Below are positions 27,732-36,603 of a stretch of 64,000 bases of DNA, one piece after another. The notes under the pieces are model-generated. The model was not told the DNA's origin. It ran no database searches and was given only the letters and a program-made list of their open reading frames with translations. The stretch is from Labilibaculum sp. K2S (GTDB lineage Bacteria; Bacteroidota; Bacteroidia; Bacteroidales; Marinifilaceae): the NCBI RefSeq assembly GCF_030372765.1, contig NZ_JAUCMW010000016.1:1-64000 (forward strand), given 5' to 3'. A program made the position numbers and the translations under genes. Positions within the stretch are counted from its first letter, which is position 1, and every line of letters starts with the position of its first letter.

Positions 27732-27764
27732 TTTAGAATCTTTATAAATAATTTATTATCTTTG
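27732..27764 (+). promoter_or_regulatory. Bacteroidota-type promoter before flavin reductase gene
   Basis: TATCTTTG at 27757-27764 is a perfect match to the -7 box TAnnTTTG of the primary Bacteroidota sigma factor. TTTA at 27732-27735 is an imperfect -33 box with a 21-nt spacer. The ATG follows at 27787. Confidence 0.6.
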
Positions 27765-27786
27765 CGCCATTAAAATCAAATAATAT

Positions 27787-28458
27787 ATGGAATCAACAAC
27801 AGAACAAAAAAACAAACTTTCAACCACCATAGTAATTGAGAATAAAGCAATCGCTCCCGGAGTGTTTGTTTTAAAATATAAAAAAGTAAAGAGTTTTACT
27901 GCCGGACAGTACATTGGATTAACCACAGATTTAAGCGTAACACCACGATTGTACACCATAGCCAGTGGTGAAAACGACGCTGAAGTTCAGGTGTTATACA
28001 ATTTGAAGGATGATGGCTGGTTAACCCCCAGACTTAGTGAAATTAAACCTGGATCAGAACTTTATGTGACAAATCCTGACGGAGATTTTATTGATGATGA
28101 ATCGCCGGCGTGGTGGATTGCATCGGGAACAGGGATTGCACCTTATGCCGCCATGTTTCGCTCAGGTTTGCTCAAGAACAAAACCCTTATTCATGGAGGA
28201 AGATATAATCATTCTTTCTATTTTGAAAAAGAATTTATTCCTGTTTTAAAAGATAATTACATTCGTTGCTGCTCACAAGATAAAGCTGAGGGTTTGTATC
28301 ATGGAAGATTAACACGATATTTGCAGGATGTAAAGGAACTACCGGAAAATTGCCGCTTCTTTTTATGTGGCAGTCCTGAAATGGTAGTTGAAGTTCGTGA
28401 CCTTTTGATTAAACGTGGAGTTGAATACGAAAGAATTGTAGCTGAAATTTACTTTTAA
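27787..28458 (+). CDS. Ferredoxin-NADP reductase-like FAD/NAD(P)-binding oxidoreductase
   Basis: A small (223-residue) FNR-fold flavoprotein. PRLYTIAS near residue 55 is the RxYS-type FAD-binding motif, WWIASGTGIAPYAAM the NAD(P)-binding G-rich loop, and FFLCGSPEMVVEVRDLL the C-terminal nucleotide-contact motif. It should shuttle electrons between NAD(P)H and ferredoxin, flavodoxin or another carrier in the cytosol. No iron-sulfur domain is attached. It precedes rlmN by 68 nt on the same strand and has its own good promoter. Confidence 0.88.
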   Translation: MESTTEQKNKLSTTIVIENKAIAPGVFVLKYKKVKSFTAGQYIGLTTDLSVTPRLYTIASGENDAEVQVLYNLKDDGWLTPRLSEIKPGSELYVTNPDGDFIDDESPAWWIASGTGIAPYAAMFRSGLLKNKTLIHGGRYNHSFYFEKEFIPVLKDNYIRCCSQDKAEGLYHGRLTRYLQDVKELPENCRFFLCGSPEMVVEVRDLLIKRGVEYERIVAEIYF

Positions 28459-28526
28459 TGCAATTAATTTACATGAAAGCAGACTCGATAAAAATCGCTG
28501 CTTTTGTGTAATTATAAAATAGAATA

Positions 28527-29570
28527 ATGGCCAAAGATACCCTTTTAGGAAAAACACTTGAAGAACTGATTCAAATTGTTACTGAATTAAAGCTTCCCAA
28601 ATTTACAGCTAAGCAAATTGCCGACTGGTTGTACAAAAAAGACATTACCAGTATTGAAGAAATGTCTAACCTTTCGTTGAAGGCAAGAACTGCTTTACTG
28701 GAGAATTACGATCTTGGTATTACTGCATCAACCAAAGTACAGGTTTCGGTTGATGGAACAAGAAAATACCTTTACCCAACTGCTCATGCTCACAAATTTA
28801 TAGAAACCGCTTACATACCGGATCAGAAACGAAATACACTTTGTGTTTCTTCTCAGGTTGGCTGTAAAATGGGTTGTTTGTTTTGCATGACCGGTAAACA
28901 AGGTTTTCAGGGACAATTATCAAGTGGCGAAATTATCAATCAAATAAGGAGTTTGCCTGAAAGAGAAAATTTAAGCAATATTGTTTACATGGGAATGGGA
29001 GAACCTTTGGATAATGTTCCTGAACTCATGAAATCTCTGGAGATTCTAACCTCGGATTATGGAATGGCTATGAGCCCAAGAAGGATCACCGTGTCTACAA
29101 TTGGGATAATTCCAGGGATGATTGAATTTCTTAACCATAGCGAATGTCATTTGGCTGTTAGTCTGCATACTCCTTTCGAAGATGAAAGAAAAAGATTGAT
29201 GCCAGTTCAAAATGTATATCCAATAAAAGATGTATTGAAAATAATTCGTGATTTTGATTTTGGTCTTCAGCGCAGAATTTCTTTCGAATACATCATGTTT
29301 AAAGGAATTAACGATACGCCCCGTCATGTAAAAGAGCTTTGCAGAATTTTGGATGGGATTAAATGCAGAATTAATTTGATTCGTTTTCACCCAATTCCAG
29401 ATACTCCACTTGACGGATCTGATGAGGCAACGATGGAAGATTTTAAAGAGCAACTAACGAAAAAAGGAATTACCACAACGATCAGAAGATCGAGAGGGCT
29501 TGATATTTTTGCGGCCTGCGGTTTGCTTTCTACAAAAGAACTGGTAAAAAGACAAGAAGAAGATTTCTAA
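28527..29570 (+). CDS. rlmN: 23S rRNA (adenine-2503-C2)/tRNA methyltransferase, radical SAM
   Basis: A dual-specificity radical SAM methyltransferase that methylates A2503 of 23S rRNA and A37 of some tRNAs. The cluster motif is Cys113, Cys117 and Cys120 in VGCKMGCLFCMTG. GMGEPLDN binds SAM, SLHTP and RFHPIPDTPLDGS are family segments, and FAACGLLS near the C-terminus carries the cysteine that forms the covalent intermediate. The 347-residue length is normal. It ends one nucleotide before a strong bidirectional hairpin that separates it from the LacI gene. Confidence 0.97.
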   Translation: MAKDTLLGKTLEELIQIVTELKLPKFTAKQIADWLYKKDITSIEEMSNLSLKARTALLENYDLGITASTKVQVSVDGTRKYLYPTAHAHKFIETAYIPDQKRNTLCVSSQVGCKMGCLFCMTGKQGFQGQLSSGEIINQIRSLPERENLSNIVYMGMGEPLDNVPELMKSLEILTSDYGMAMSPRRITVSTIGIIPGMIEFLNHSECHLAVSLHTPFEDERKRLMPVQNVYPIKDVLKIIRDFDFGLQRRISFEYIMFKGINDTPRHVKELCRILDGIKCRINLIRFHPIPDTPLDGSDEATMEDFKEQLTKKGITTTIRRSRGLDIFAACGLLSTKELVKRQEEDF

Positions 29571-29606
29571 AAAAAAATCCTGCTTAAATTAAGCAGGATT
29601 TTTTTT
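29571..29606. terminator. Bidirectional terminator
   Basis: AAATCCTGCTTA and its exact complement flank a 3-nt loop, with A-run before and T-run after, so the stem works on both strands between convergent rlmN and the LacI-type gene. Confidence 0.92.
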
Positions 29607-29616
29607 ATCTATATTT

Positions 29617-30636
29617 TTATCTGTCACTTGATGTTCTAACAATCAAATCGGCATGAACAACAACCTCTTTTATCGCTTTGGCATCAGGAGTTTTTTCCAT
29701 TTGTTCGAACAGTAATCTTGCCGCTTCCCGACCAACCTCTTTTGGATTTTGATCCATTGTAGAAACTGAAGGTTCCATATAACGGGATCTACGACTATTT
29801 GAGAATCCTACTACAGCAAGATCTTCAGGAATTTTAAGGCCTAACTCTTTTGCTGCTGCAATTGCTCCAATCGCCATATCATCATTAATGGCAAAAATAG
29901 CATCCGGACGATTGACTCTTGCCAATAAATCCAATGCCAGGCTTTTCGCATCTTCCACAGTAAAATCACATCGGGAAATTAATGTTTCATCAAGAGGGAT
30001 ATTTTTGTCTTCCAGGGCTTTTTTATAGCCTCTTAGTCTGTTTGTTCCGAATAGCATAAACTCAGGTCCGGTCATGAACGCAACTCTTTTGGCACCACCA
30101 TTAATCAAGTGAGTTACTGCCGTATGAGCAGCGGCAGCATCATCAGCCACAACTTTGGAAACCTCTAATTCCTTAGATGTTCTATCGAAAAGAACCATTG
30201 GCACTCCCATATCCTGTATTTTATGAATATGATCGTAAGTAGTTGTTGCACGAGTAAGTGATAGTATAATTCCATCCATTCTCATGTTCAGAAACCCATT
30301 TACATTTTTCTCTTCCTTTTCAATTCTTTCATTTGAAGAACTAACAAACACCTGATAGTTGTGCTCATCAGCAATCTGCTCAATTCCTTTTACAACAGTA
30401 GCATAAAAAGAACTAACAATTTGCGGAACAACAACACCAATTGTATTCGACTTTTGTGTTTTTAAAGCAACGGCCAATGGATTTGGCTGGTACTTCAATT
30501 CCTTTGCCAATTTCTGAACTGCTTCTCTGGTTGTTAAGCTAATTTCGGGATTGTTTTTAAGAGCACGTGAGACAGTAGAAACTGAAATACTTAGTTTTTC
30601 AGCTATGTCTTTAATGGTTACAGGTCTGTTTGCCAT
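29617..30636 (-). CDS. LacI-family transcriptional regulator
   Basis: A 339-residue LacI/GalR regulator. Residues 4-55 hold the HTH and hinge (VTIKDIAEKLSISVSTVSRALKN, then KELKYQPNPLAVALKTQ), followed by a periplasmic-binding-protein-like ligand domain (NTIGVVVPQI, VVADDAAAA, AIFAINDDMAIGA, STMDQNPKEVGREAARLL). It presumably senses a sugar or sugar metabolite. The neighbours (rlmN, pirin) give no clue to its regulon, so its targets are probably elsewhere in the genome. I saw no clear LacI-type palindrome in the 193 nt upstream. Confidence 0.93.
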   Translation of the reverse strand: MANRPVTIKDIAEKLSISVSTVSRALKNNPEISLTTREAVQKLAKELKYQPNPLAVALKTQKSNTIGVVVPQIVSSFYATVVKGIEQIADEHNYQVFVSSSNERIEKEEKNVNGFLNMRMDGIILSLTRATTTYDHIHKIQDMGVPMVLFDRTSKELEVSKVVADDAAAAHTAVTHLINGGAKRVAFMTGPEFMLFGTNRLRGYKKALEDKNIPLDETLISRCDFTVEDAKSLALDLLARVNRPDAIFAINDDMAIGAIAAAKELGLKIPEDLAVVGFSNSRRSRYMEPSVSTMDQNPKEVGREAARLLFEQMEKTPDAKAIKEVVVHADLIVRTSSDR

Positions 30637-30829
30637 AGTAATAATTTTTTGAATCTTACATTCGATTATCTGAAATTGTAATAAAAATACTGATTTATAT
30701 CACTTTTCCCGACAAGAAACAAAGATAATATAATTTAGACAGCTTCCATCCTGTGAAATCTACTTTTTAGTGGTGGATTACACCCATTTTCAACATCACG
30801 GGCCAGCTTAAGCCATTCTTAACATTTAA

Positions 30830-31543
30830 TTAATGCATTGGCACTTCAAAAATCAAAAATTCTGAATTAACAATACCCATAATCTCCAATGAATTAAAGC
30901 CATTCACACCTATGCCATCCCGTGGCCGAAGAATTTCTCCATCAACTGTCAGCTCTCCGTTAAGAACAAAAACATAAACTCCGTTTGCGTTACCGATTAT
31001 TGTATATTCGAGTGTATTTCCACTAGTTATTTTTGCCCGGAACACATATGCATTCTGATTAATTTTTAAAGCATTATGTTGTGATGATTTTGGAGCAACA
31101 AGCAGTTGTAATTCACCATTCTCATTTACATCCGGAAATGATCGTTGATCGTAACCAGGCTCCAGTCCTTCTTTTTCAGGAATGATCCAAACCTGAAGAA
31201 AATGTGCATCTTCCGTTTCTGAAGCATTGTATTCAGAATGCATTATTCCTCGTCCTGCAGTCATTACCTGAACATCATTCACATTAATTAATTCAGAATG
31301 TCCTTCACTATCTTTATGCTTCAATGCCCCTTTTAATGGAATTGAAATGATTTCCATATTTTGATGCGAGTGAGTTCCAAAACCCATTCCTGCTTTAATA
31401 ACATCATCATTAAGCACTCTTAACGCTCCAAAATGGATTCGCTCCGGACAGTAGTAATCAGCAAAACTAAAACTGTGCTTGCTATCCAACCAATCCAATT
31501 GACTACTTCCTCTTGTTCCTGCTTCGTGAAATACCTTATCCAT
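30830..31543 (-). CDS. Pirin family protein (YhhW/YhaK type)
   Basis: A 237-residue bicupin of the pirin family. The N-terminal metal site is visible as GTHSHQNMEI (two His and a Glu) with a further His in GRGIMHSEYN. HSFSFADYYCPERIHFGALRVLNDD is the family opening (given here only in part: HSFSFADYY). Some members are quercetin dioxygenases; others have regulatory or unknown roles. It is flanked by intergenic DNA on both sides and is probably transcribed alone. Confidence 0.92.
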   Translation of the reverse strand: MDKVFHEAGTRGSSQLDWLDSKHSFSFADYYCPERIHFGALRVLNDDVIKAGMGFGTHSHQNMEIISIPLKGALKHKDSEGHSELINVNDVQVMTAGRGIMHSEYNASETEDAHFLQVWIIPEKEGLEPGYDQRSFPDVNENGELQLLVAPKSSQHNALKINQNAYVFRAKITSGNTLEYTIIGNANGVYVFVLNGELTVDGEILRPRDGIGVNGFNSLEIMGIVNSEFLIFEVPMH

Positions 31544-31868
31544 ATTTACCTCCTGTTATAAATCTTTACTACAAAGTTAATACAGAGGTGCTTGTTGGTA
31601 AATGGACAGAACTGCGTTTGGTTTGTACTATTTAACTTTAGTTCGGTAAAAGGCAACACAAACCAATACTCGGGTAATTTGAGGTATTTGCTATTGCTCG
31701 AACAAGCTGTTAGCCATTAGCTTAAAGCCTTTTCCTCCAAAAATATTCAAAAATTAAGGCATACGTGTCAATGGCTTATACATAAAACCCACTAATCTGT
31801 TATAAAACAACGAATTTATATCGAACTCTCTGTAATTTACGAGTTTATTGAACCAAAGCTAATATCGG

Positions 31869-31940
31869 CCTGCGTGAAGGATTGGAGTGTTCACCCCACA
31901 GCGAAGAATGAGCGAGGAGTAGTAACGGAAAGCCTGACCC
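31869..31940 (-). repeat. Dispersed repeat, copy 2
   Basis: On the minus strand it matches the 19451-19518 copy in ordered blocks (GGCTTT, ACTCCTC, CTGTGGGGT, CACTCCAATCC, CGCAGG). The preceding GGGCGTGCCC (31954-31945) is part of the same element or an adjoining hairpin. It lies in the 454-nt gene-free gap between pirin and the aldehyde dehydrogenase; the rest of that gap is AT-rich with no feature I can name. Confidence 0.65.
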
Positions 31941-31997
31941 AAAGGGGCACGCCCAAAACCTAAAAAAGGCGGAAAATGAATTCCGCCCTGACTTTTG

Positions 31998-33389
31998 TTA
32001 CAATACTTTCGATTTAATCACCATGAGTTTTTCACGGGTCATTTCGTGCATGGAATACGGAATTCCCCCCATGCCAATTCCGGAAGCATCGCGCCCGCCA
32101 AAAGGCATCCAATCGACCCTGAAAGCGGTATGATCGTTGACCATTACGGCCGATGCATTCAATTGATTCACAGCATCCATAGCCACATCTAAATTAGAGG
32201 TGAAGATGGCTGACTGAAAGGCCAAAGGCAGTGAATTTGCGCGATTAATGGCCTCCTGCAACTGGGAATAAGCATAGACACAAACCACCGGACCAAACAC
32301 CTCGTGCTGTGAGACTTTCGATTCGGAATCAGGATTCAGCAGAACCGTTGGCTGATAACAGGTATTGGAAATCCGTTTGCCCCCGCACATTATTTTCGCG
32401 CCTTGGGCAACCGCTTCGTTTACCCATTGCTCTACTCGATCGACCTCGTAAGTCTGAATCAGCGGGCCAACTTCCGTTTTCGGATCCATAGGATCTCCAA
32501 CAAGCAAAGCATTGGCTTTTTCGACCAGTTGAGCGGTAAATTCTTCGATGATATTTTCGTGAACGTATACCCGCTGAACGGATACACAGACCTGACCGGC
32601 ATGATAGAATCCCCCTTTCGCCAGTGCAGGCACGGTTTGCGACAGATCGGCATCGGCCTCAACAATTACGGGTGCCGAACCGCCATGCTCCAGTGCACAT
32701 CGGGTGCCCGGCGACAGCTTGGACCGCATACTCCATCCCACCTCGGCCGAACCGATAAATGAAAGGTAGTTGATCCGTGAATCTTTCAGCATATTTTCAG
32801 CATTTTGGCGATTGCAAACAACCACCTCAGCCCAATCTTCGGGCAATCCGGCTTCTTTCATAATTTTTATCAACTCGATTGCCGACAGCGGCGTTGATGT
32901 TGCCGGCTTGATGATAACAGGTGTGCCAACGGCAAAGGCCGGAATTATTTGATGCACCGCCAGATTTAGCGGATGATTAAAAGCGCTTATGCTGAGAACC
33001 ACGCCAATTGGCTCGCGCAGGGTAAATGCCCATCGGTTTACGGAAGCGGCTGTGGTTCCCATGGGAATCTGCTCTCCTTTTAACTGACCGATGTGCTCGA
33101 TGGCCAACTGCACGCCGTTAATTGCACGAAGCACTTCCACCTTACTGTCCTGATAGGGTTTTCCGCCTTCGGAAGCAGCAATTTTGGTCAGTTCTTCGAC
33201 CCGCGACTGCATAATGGCTTTTGTTTTTTCGAGTATGGCAATGCGCTCGTAGGGTTTCAGCCAGCGGGACCGGTCCTGAAACAAGGCATGGGCTTTGGCC
33301 AGTTTTTCTTCCACCTGATGCTCATCGAGCAAAGGAATTTCCTGAATTAAACGGCCGTCGAACGGGGAATTTACTTTTATAGTGTTCAT
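31998..33389 (-). CDS. Aldehyde dehydrogenase (NAD(P)-dependent), atypically GC-rich
   Basis: A 463-residue aldehyde dehydrogenase. SAFNHPLNLAVHQIIPA and IIKPATSTPLSA form the NAD(P)-binding region, FIGSAEVGWSM precedes LEHGGSAPVIV (catalytic Glu), and Cys in HAGQVCVSVQRV is the nucleophile. HEVFGPVVCVY is the conserved C-terminal motif. The substrate aldehyde is unknown; relatives include semialdehyde and phosphonoacetaldehyde dehydrogenases. Base composition is unlike the neighbours: three sampled 60-nt lines within it have 35, 38 and 36 G+C, against clearly AT-rich flanks. This points to recent horizontal acquisition. No operon partner is present. Confidence 0.93.
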   Translation of the reverse strand: MNTIKVNSPFDGRLIQEIPLLDEHQVEEKLAKAHALFQDRSRWLKPYERIAILEKTKAIMQSRVEELTKIAASEGGKPYQDSKVEVLRAINGVQLAIEHIGQLKGEQIPMGTTAASVNRWAFTLREPIGVVLSISAFNHPLNLAVHQIIPAFAVGTPVIIKPATSTPLSAIELIKIMKEAGLPEDWAEVVVCNRQNAENMLKDSRINYLSFIGSAEVGWSMRSKLSPGTRCALEHGGSAPVIVEADADLSQTVPALAKGGFYHAGQVCVSVQRVYVHENIIEEFTAQLVEKANALLVGDPMDPKTEVGPLIQTYEVDRVEQWVNEAVAQGAKIMCGGKRISNTCYQPTVLLNPDSESKVSQHEVFGPVVCVYAYSQLQEAINRANSLPLAFQSAIFTSNLDVAMDAVNQLNASAVMVNDHTAFRVDWMPFGGRDASGIGMGGIPYSMHEMTREKLMVIKSKVL

Positions 33390-33592
33390 TGTATCAGCTT
33401 ATTTATTTTGATTCTACAAAGTACAGATTTTCACATAAAGTTCCTCATTCAAAACCTTATGTTTTTCTCGATAACGAAATGAGCACAATACAATTTCCTA
33501 ATATCCAATCAACTAATTAAGGACTAATTAAAACAGACGGAAAAGCTTTTAAATTGTTTTTACCGATACTTAAAAAGAAGACAACAAACATG

Positions 33593-33600
33593 TACATTTG
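33593..33600 (+). promoter_or_regulatory. Likely -7 box of the XRE/S24 regulator promoter
   Basis: TACATTTG matches TAnnTTTG exactly and is followed by GCAAC, 36 nt before the ATG at 33636. No good -33 TTTG is found at the expected distance. Confidence 0.5.
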
Positions 33601-33635
33601 CAACTCGAAAATTTTCACCGGAACAAAGCCTCATC

Positions 33636-34355
33636 ATGGAAAACTTAAATAAAAATCTTAAACATTTACGCTTACGCAAAAGATTGTCTCAAGGCAGATT
33701 ATCGAACCGAATTGGTATTGGAGCCTCATCAATCAGTGCGTATGAGAAAAAACGAAGCATCCCCAAAATTACCACATTGATGAAATACTCAAAATTCTTC
33801 AAACGTAATTTAGACGAATTGGTGAATGGGGATATCAGCAAATTGGATCAGGAGAAAACGCAGGATACCAAAGGAAACAAACTAAGAGTTTTGCCCATTT
33901 TAGTAGATGCACAAAATGAAGAAATGATCAGTTTGGTTCCTGTAAAAGCGGCGGCAGGTTACCTTAACGGATATTCCGATGCTGAATTTATCAGCGAATT
34001 GCCCAATTTCAGAATGCCATTTGCCGAGCTATCGGAAAATAAAACCTATCGTGCTTTTCAGATTGAAGGAAACAGCATGCTGCCAATTCCTTCGGGTGCA
34101 TACATAATTTGTGAATACGTTCAGGATTGGGAACTGATAAAAGACAACAGCAGCTGCATTGTATTGACTACCGACGATGGAATAGTATATAAAAGAGTGA
34201 AAAAAGATTTTCAAAACAATCAATTCCTGCTTAATTCTGACAACCCGGAATATTTATCTTTTGAAGTAAGTCTAAATCAAGTATTGGAGGTATGGAAATC
34301 TTTAGGATTTGTGAGTTTTAATTTGCCAACTGCGCCAGAAACGAATAACAAGTAA
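33636..34355 (+). CDS. XRE-family regulator with S24 (LexA/CI-like) peptidase domain
   Basis: A 239-residue two-domain regulator. Residues 1-62 are a Cro/CI-type HTH (LRLRKRLSQGRLSNRIGIGASSI in part: LSQGRLSNRIG). Residues about 100-225 are an S24 domain with the nucleophilic Ser in EGNSMLPI and the general-base Lys in VYKRVKKD. AAAGY upstream resembles the Ala-Gly self-cleavage site of LexA-like repressors. Such proteins often respond to DNA damage through RecA-stimulated cleavage, but no SOS genes are adjacent (dinB is 12 kb away), so targets are unknown. It is transcribed alone, divergent from the aldehyde dehydrogenase. Confidence 0.88.
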   Translation: MENLNKNLKHLRLRKRLSQGRLSNRIGIGASSISAYEKKRSIPKITTLMKYSKFFKRNLDELVNGDISKLDQEKTQDTKGNKLRVLPILVDAQNEEMISLVPVKAAAGYLNGYSDAEFISELPNFRMPFAELSENKTYRAFQIEGNSMLPIPSGAYIICEYVQDWELIKDNSSCIVLTTDDGIVYKRVKKDFQNNQFLLNSDNPEYLSFEVSLNQVLEVWKSLGFVSFNLPTAPETNNK

Positions 34356-34471
34356 GACAAAACAATAATCATCAGATATAATTCCTGATAACGAATTGCT
34401 TCATCCATTTTTTTTCTACTTTTAGCTCCGTAAAATCATTCTAAATAAATTAGTTTAATTCAACAAGAACA

Positions 34472-35395
34472 ATGAGTCTAAAGGAGATTTCAATCAATTA
34501 TAAAGGTATTTTGTACGCCATGATCACTGCACTTTTATGGGGTTTCCTCCCAATTTTCTTAAAAGTCAGCCTGAAAGATTTGGATCCGATTTCCATAGTA
34601 TGGTTTCGTTTTACTTTTGCCTTTTCTATTCTGTTTCTCTACTTTTTACTAACGGATAAAAAGCAACTGAAAATTATTAAACGGCCACCGCTTTTCCTGG
34701 TAATTGCCGCACTTGCTTTAGGCGTAAATTACATGGGATTTATGCAGGGAATTAATTACACCAGTCCGAGTAACGCACAAATTACAATGCAAACCGGTCC
34801 TATTTTATTGGCCTTGGTTGGTATTTTCTTTTTTAAAGAGAAAGTAAACAGCAAACAATTGCTTGGATTTGGAATTGCAGGATTGGGTTTATTTCTCTTT
34901 TACAGAAATCAGCTGCAAGCCTTTATACAAGATACCGAAGCATTCAACACCGGATTTTTCTGGATTGAATTAGGAGCGGTAATGTGGGTTTTGTATGCTT
35001 CTTTGCAAAAAAAGCTCGTACAAAAACACCCGGCGCAACTGTTAAATATGGTGCTTTACGGAATACCGGCTATTCTCTACGCTCCTTTTGTTAATTTTAC
35101 AGCATTCTCGAATCTTGATTTTTCCTCTTGGATGATCGTGATTTTTCTGGGCATGAATACTCTTGTGGCCTATGGTTGTCTGGCATTGGCATTTAAATAT
35201 ACCGAAGCCTATAAAGTAAGTATAATTGTAACCGTAAACCCAATTATCACACTGCTTAGCATGGCTGTTTTGTCCTCTATGAATGTACAATGGATAAAAA
35301 CAGACAGTTTAAGTATTTACTCAATGCTTGGTGCTGTATTAGTGATTGGCGGCGCAATTACAGCAGTTCTTTTCTCAAGGAAAAACAAAATTTAA
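34472..35395 (+). CDS. EamA/DMT-family transporter
   Basis: A 307-residue inner-membrane protein with about ten hydrophobic helices arranged as two EamA repeats (first from ILYAMITALLWGFLPIF, second from FWIELGAVMWVLYA). Family members export amino acids or metabolites; the substrate is not readable. The C-terminus (LVIGGAITAVLFSRKNK) is important because a decayed copy of the same end lies at 42206-42327. A 13-bp perfect hairpin at 35406-35451 follows the stop. Confidence 0.9.
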   Translation: MSLKEISINYKGILYAMITALLWGFLPIFLKVSLKDLDPISIVWFRFTFAFSILFLYFLLTDKKQLKIIKRPPLFLVIAALALGVNYMGFMQGINYTSPSNAQITMQTGPILLALVGIFFFKEKVNSKQLLGFGIAGLGLFLFYRNQLQAFIQDTEAFNTGFFWIELGAVMWVLYASLQKKLVQKHPAQLLNMVLYGIPAILYAPFVNFTAFSNLDFSSWMIVIFLGMNTLVAYGCLALAFKYTEAYKVSIIVTVNPIITLLSMAVLSSMNVQWIKTDSLSIYSMLGAVLVIGGAITAVLFSRKNKI

Positions 35396-35405
35396 CAGAT
35401 AAGCA

Positions 35406-35451
35406 AATACATCGTTTTCAACAAAATACCAATTGCTAAAAACGATGTATT
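35406..35451 (+). terminator. Perfect 13-bp hairpin after the EamA gene
   Basis: AATACATCGTTTT (35406-35418) and its exact complement (35439-35451) flank a 20-nt loop, starting 11 nt after the stop. No long T-run follows, so factor-independent termination is uncertain; it may stabilise the 3' end. Confidence 0.5.
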
Positions 35452-35526
35452 CAATCATGTCTTATCGCGTTTAGTATTTGAACTACCCCAAATCCCTGAA
35501 AGCCCGATATAGATTTTAACAGGATA

Positions 35527-36501
35527 TTATTGGAATGAATCAGGAAAATTACAAACCTGCTTTATTTCTCCATCTTTTTCACGAATCCATGTATCAAATG
35601 TTCGTTTACCTTCTTTCAATACAATAACCCGGCCCCCCTGCTTTAAGTCACCATAGGAATTTCCCGCACCTGAAGCCCGGCCATATGCAAGAGCCATATT
35701 ATAATATGACGCGACATAATCGTTCACGTGATCGTGCCCAACAAAAGTTCCCATAACATCGCCTTGCTCTACCATTGCACCAAACATTCCACTATTAATT
35801 TTCGAGCAGCACTCTACCTCTTTTCTTGTTCCAAATGCTTTACCATTACACCAGGCATCAGTATACTCCGGCAAGGGTATATGAAAGAATGCTAAGGCAG
35901 GAATCGTATCCTTATTTTCATCAATAAACTTCTGACTTTGCTCTTTGTACCAAACCACCTGCTCGGTTGAAAACCAACCATACCCATCTACTCTTGGTTT
36001 TATAGTACTGTAATCCTGTGAATCTAAAAAATAAAGTATCGCCTTACTATCAGAGTTGGTATTGCTTTTTACTTCGCACAAAAAATTTGTACCCTTTAAA
36101 TTATCTGTGGATTGGTTAATGCAAAAATCAAGACCATCCAAAATAGATGCAACATTATTTCTAGGCATTTTATTCTCAGAATCATGATTTCCAAGCGTTA
36201 CAGCCCAATGTAGCTTGTGCCTTTTAAAGAATTCCCCGAATATTTCATAACAAGGTTTAGGATTGTCACTATTTGTTACTACATCGCCGGTAAACACGAC
36301 TAAATCCGGATTTTCTTCCTGAACCAAAGTCGCGAGCAAATCCATAACATGCTGCTGGTTATTTTTACCAGCCACAACATGTGTGTCGGTAAGTTGTAAT
36401 ATTTTAAATTCCCCATTCCTGTTAAACTTAAACTCAACAGATTGAGAGAAAGACATCTGTGTGATCAAAAAACTGAACAATAATATGCTTATTTTTTTCA
36501 T
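35527..36501 (-). CDS. Secreted calcineurin-like metallophosphoesterase
   Basis: A 324-residue exported phosphoesterase with a signal peptide (MKKISILLFSFLITQMSFSQ). The di-metal motifs are in order: LTDTHVV (D-x-H), VVFTGDVVT (GD), TLGNHDSE (GNHD), AFFHIPLPE (H) and FVGHDHVND (GHDH). It should cleave phosphomono- or diesters in the periplasm or at the surface; the purple-acid-phosphatase/YkuE-like subgroup fits. It is the last gene of the SusCD operon (102 nt after the SusD gene), suggesting that the imported nutrient is phosphorylated or released by phosphate cleavage. Confidence 0.92.
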   Translation of the reverse strand: MKKISILLFSFLITQMSFSQSVEFKFNRNGEFKILQLTDTHVVAGKNNQQHVMDLLATLVQEENPDLVVFTGDVVTNSDNPKPCYEIFGEFFKRHKLHWAVTLGNHDSENKMPRNNVASILDGLDFCINQSTDNLKGTNFLCEVKSNTNSDSKAILYFLDSQDYSTIKPRVDGYGWFSTEQVVWYKEQSQKFIDENKDTIPALAFFHIPLPEYTDAWCNGKAFGTRKEVECCSKINSGMFGAMVEQGDVMGTFVGHDHVNDYVASYYNMALAYGRASGAGNSYGDLKQGGRVIVLKEGKRTFDTWIREKDGEIKQVCNFPDSFQ

Positions 36502-36603
36502 TACTTACTATATATTTAAACTTAATAAAAGTAATTCCCCACCCCTTATCCCTGCAAACAAGAGGTGAGGAAAATAAATTACTTACAAAATAACTTAATT
36601 GCC

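Noticed and set aside
33636..34355. Prophage CI repressor marking a phage
   Set aside because: No integrase, structural or lysis genes are nearby; chromosomal XRE/S24 regulators are common in this phylum.
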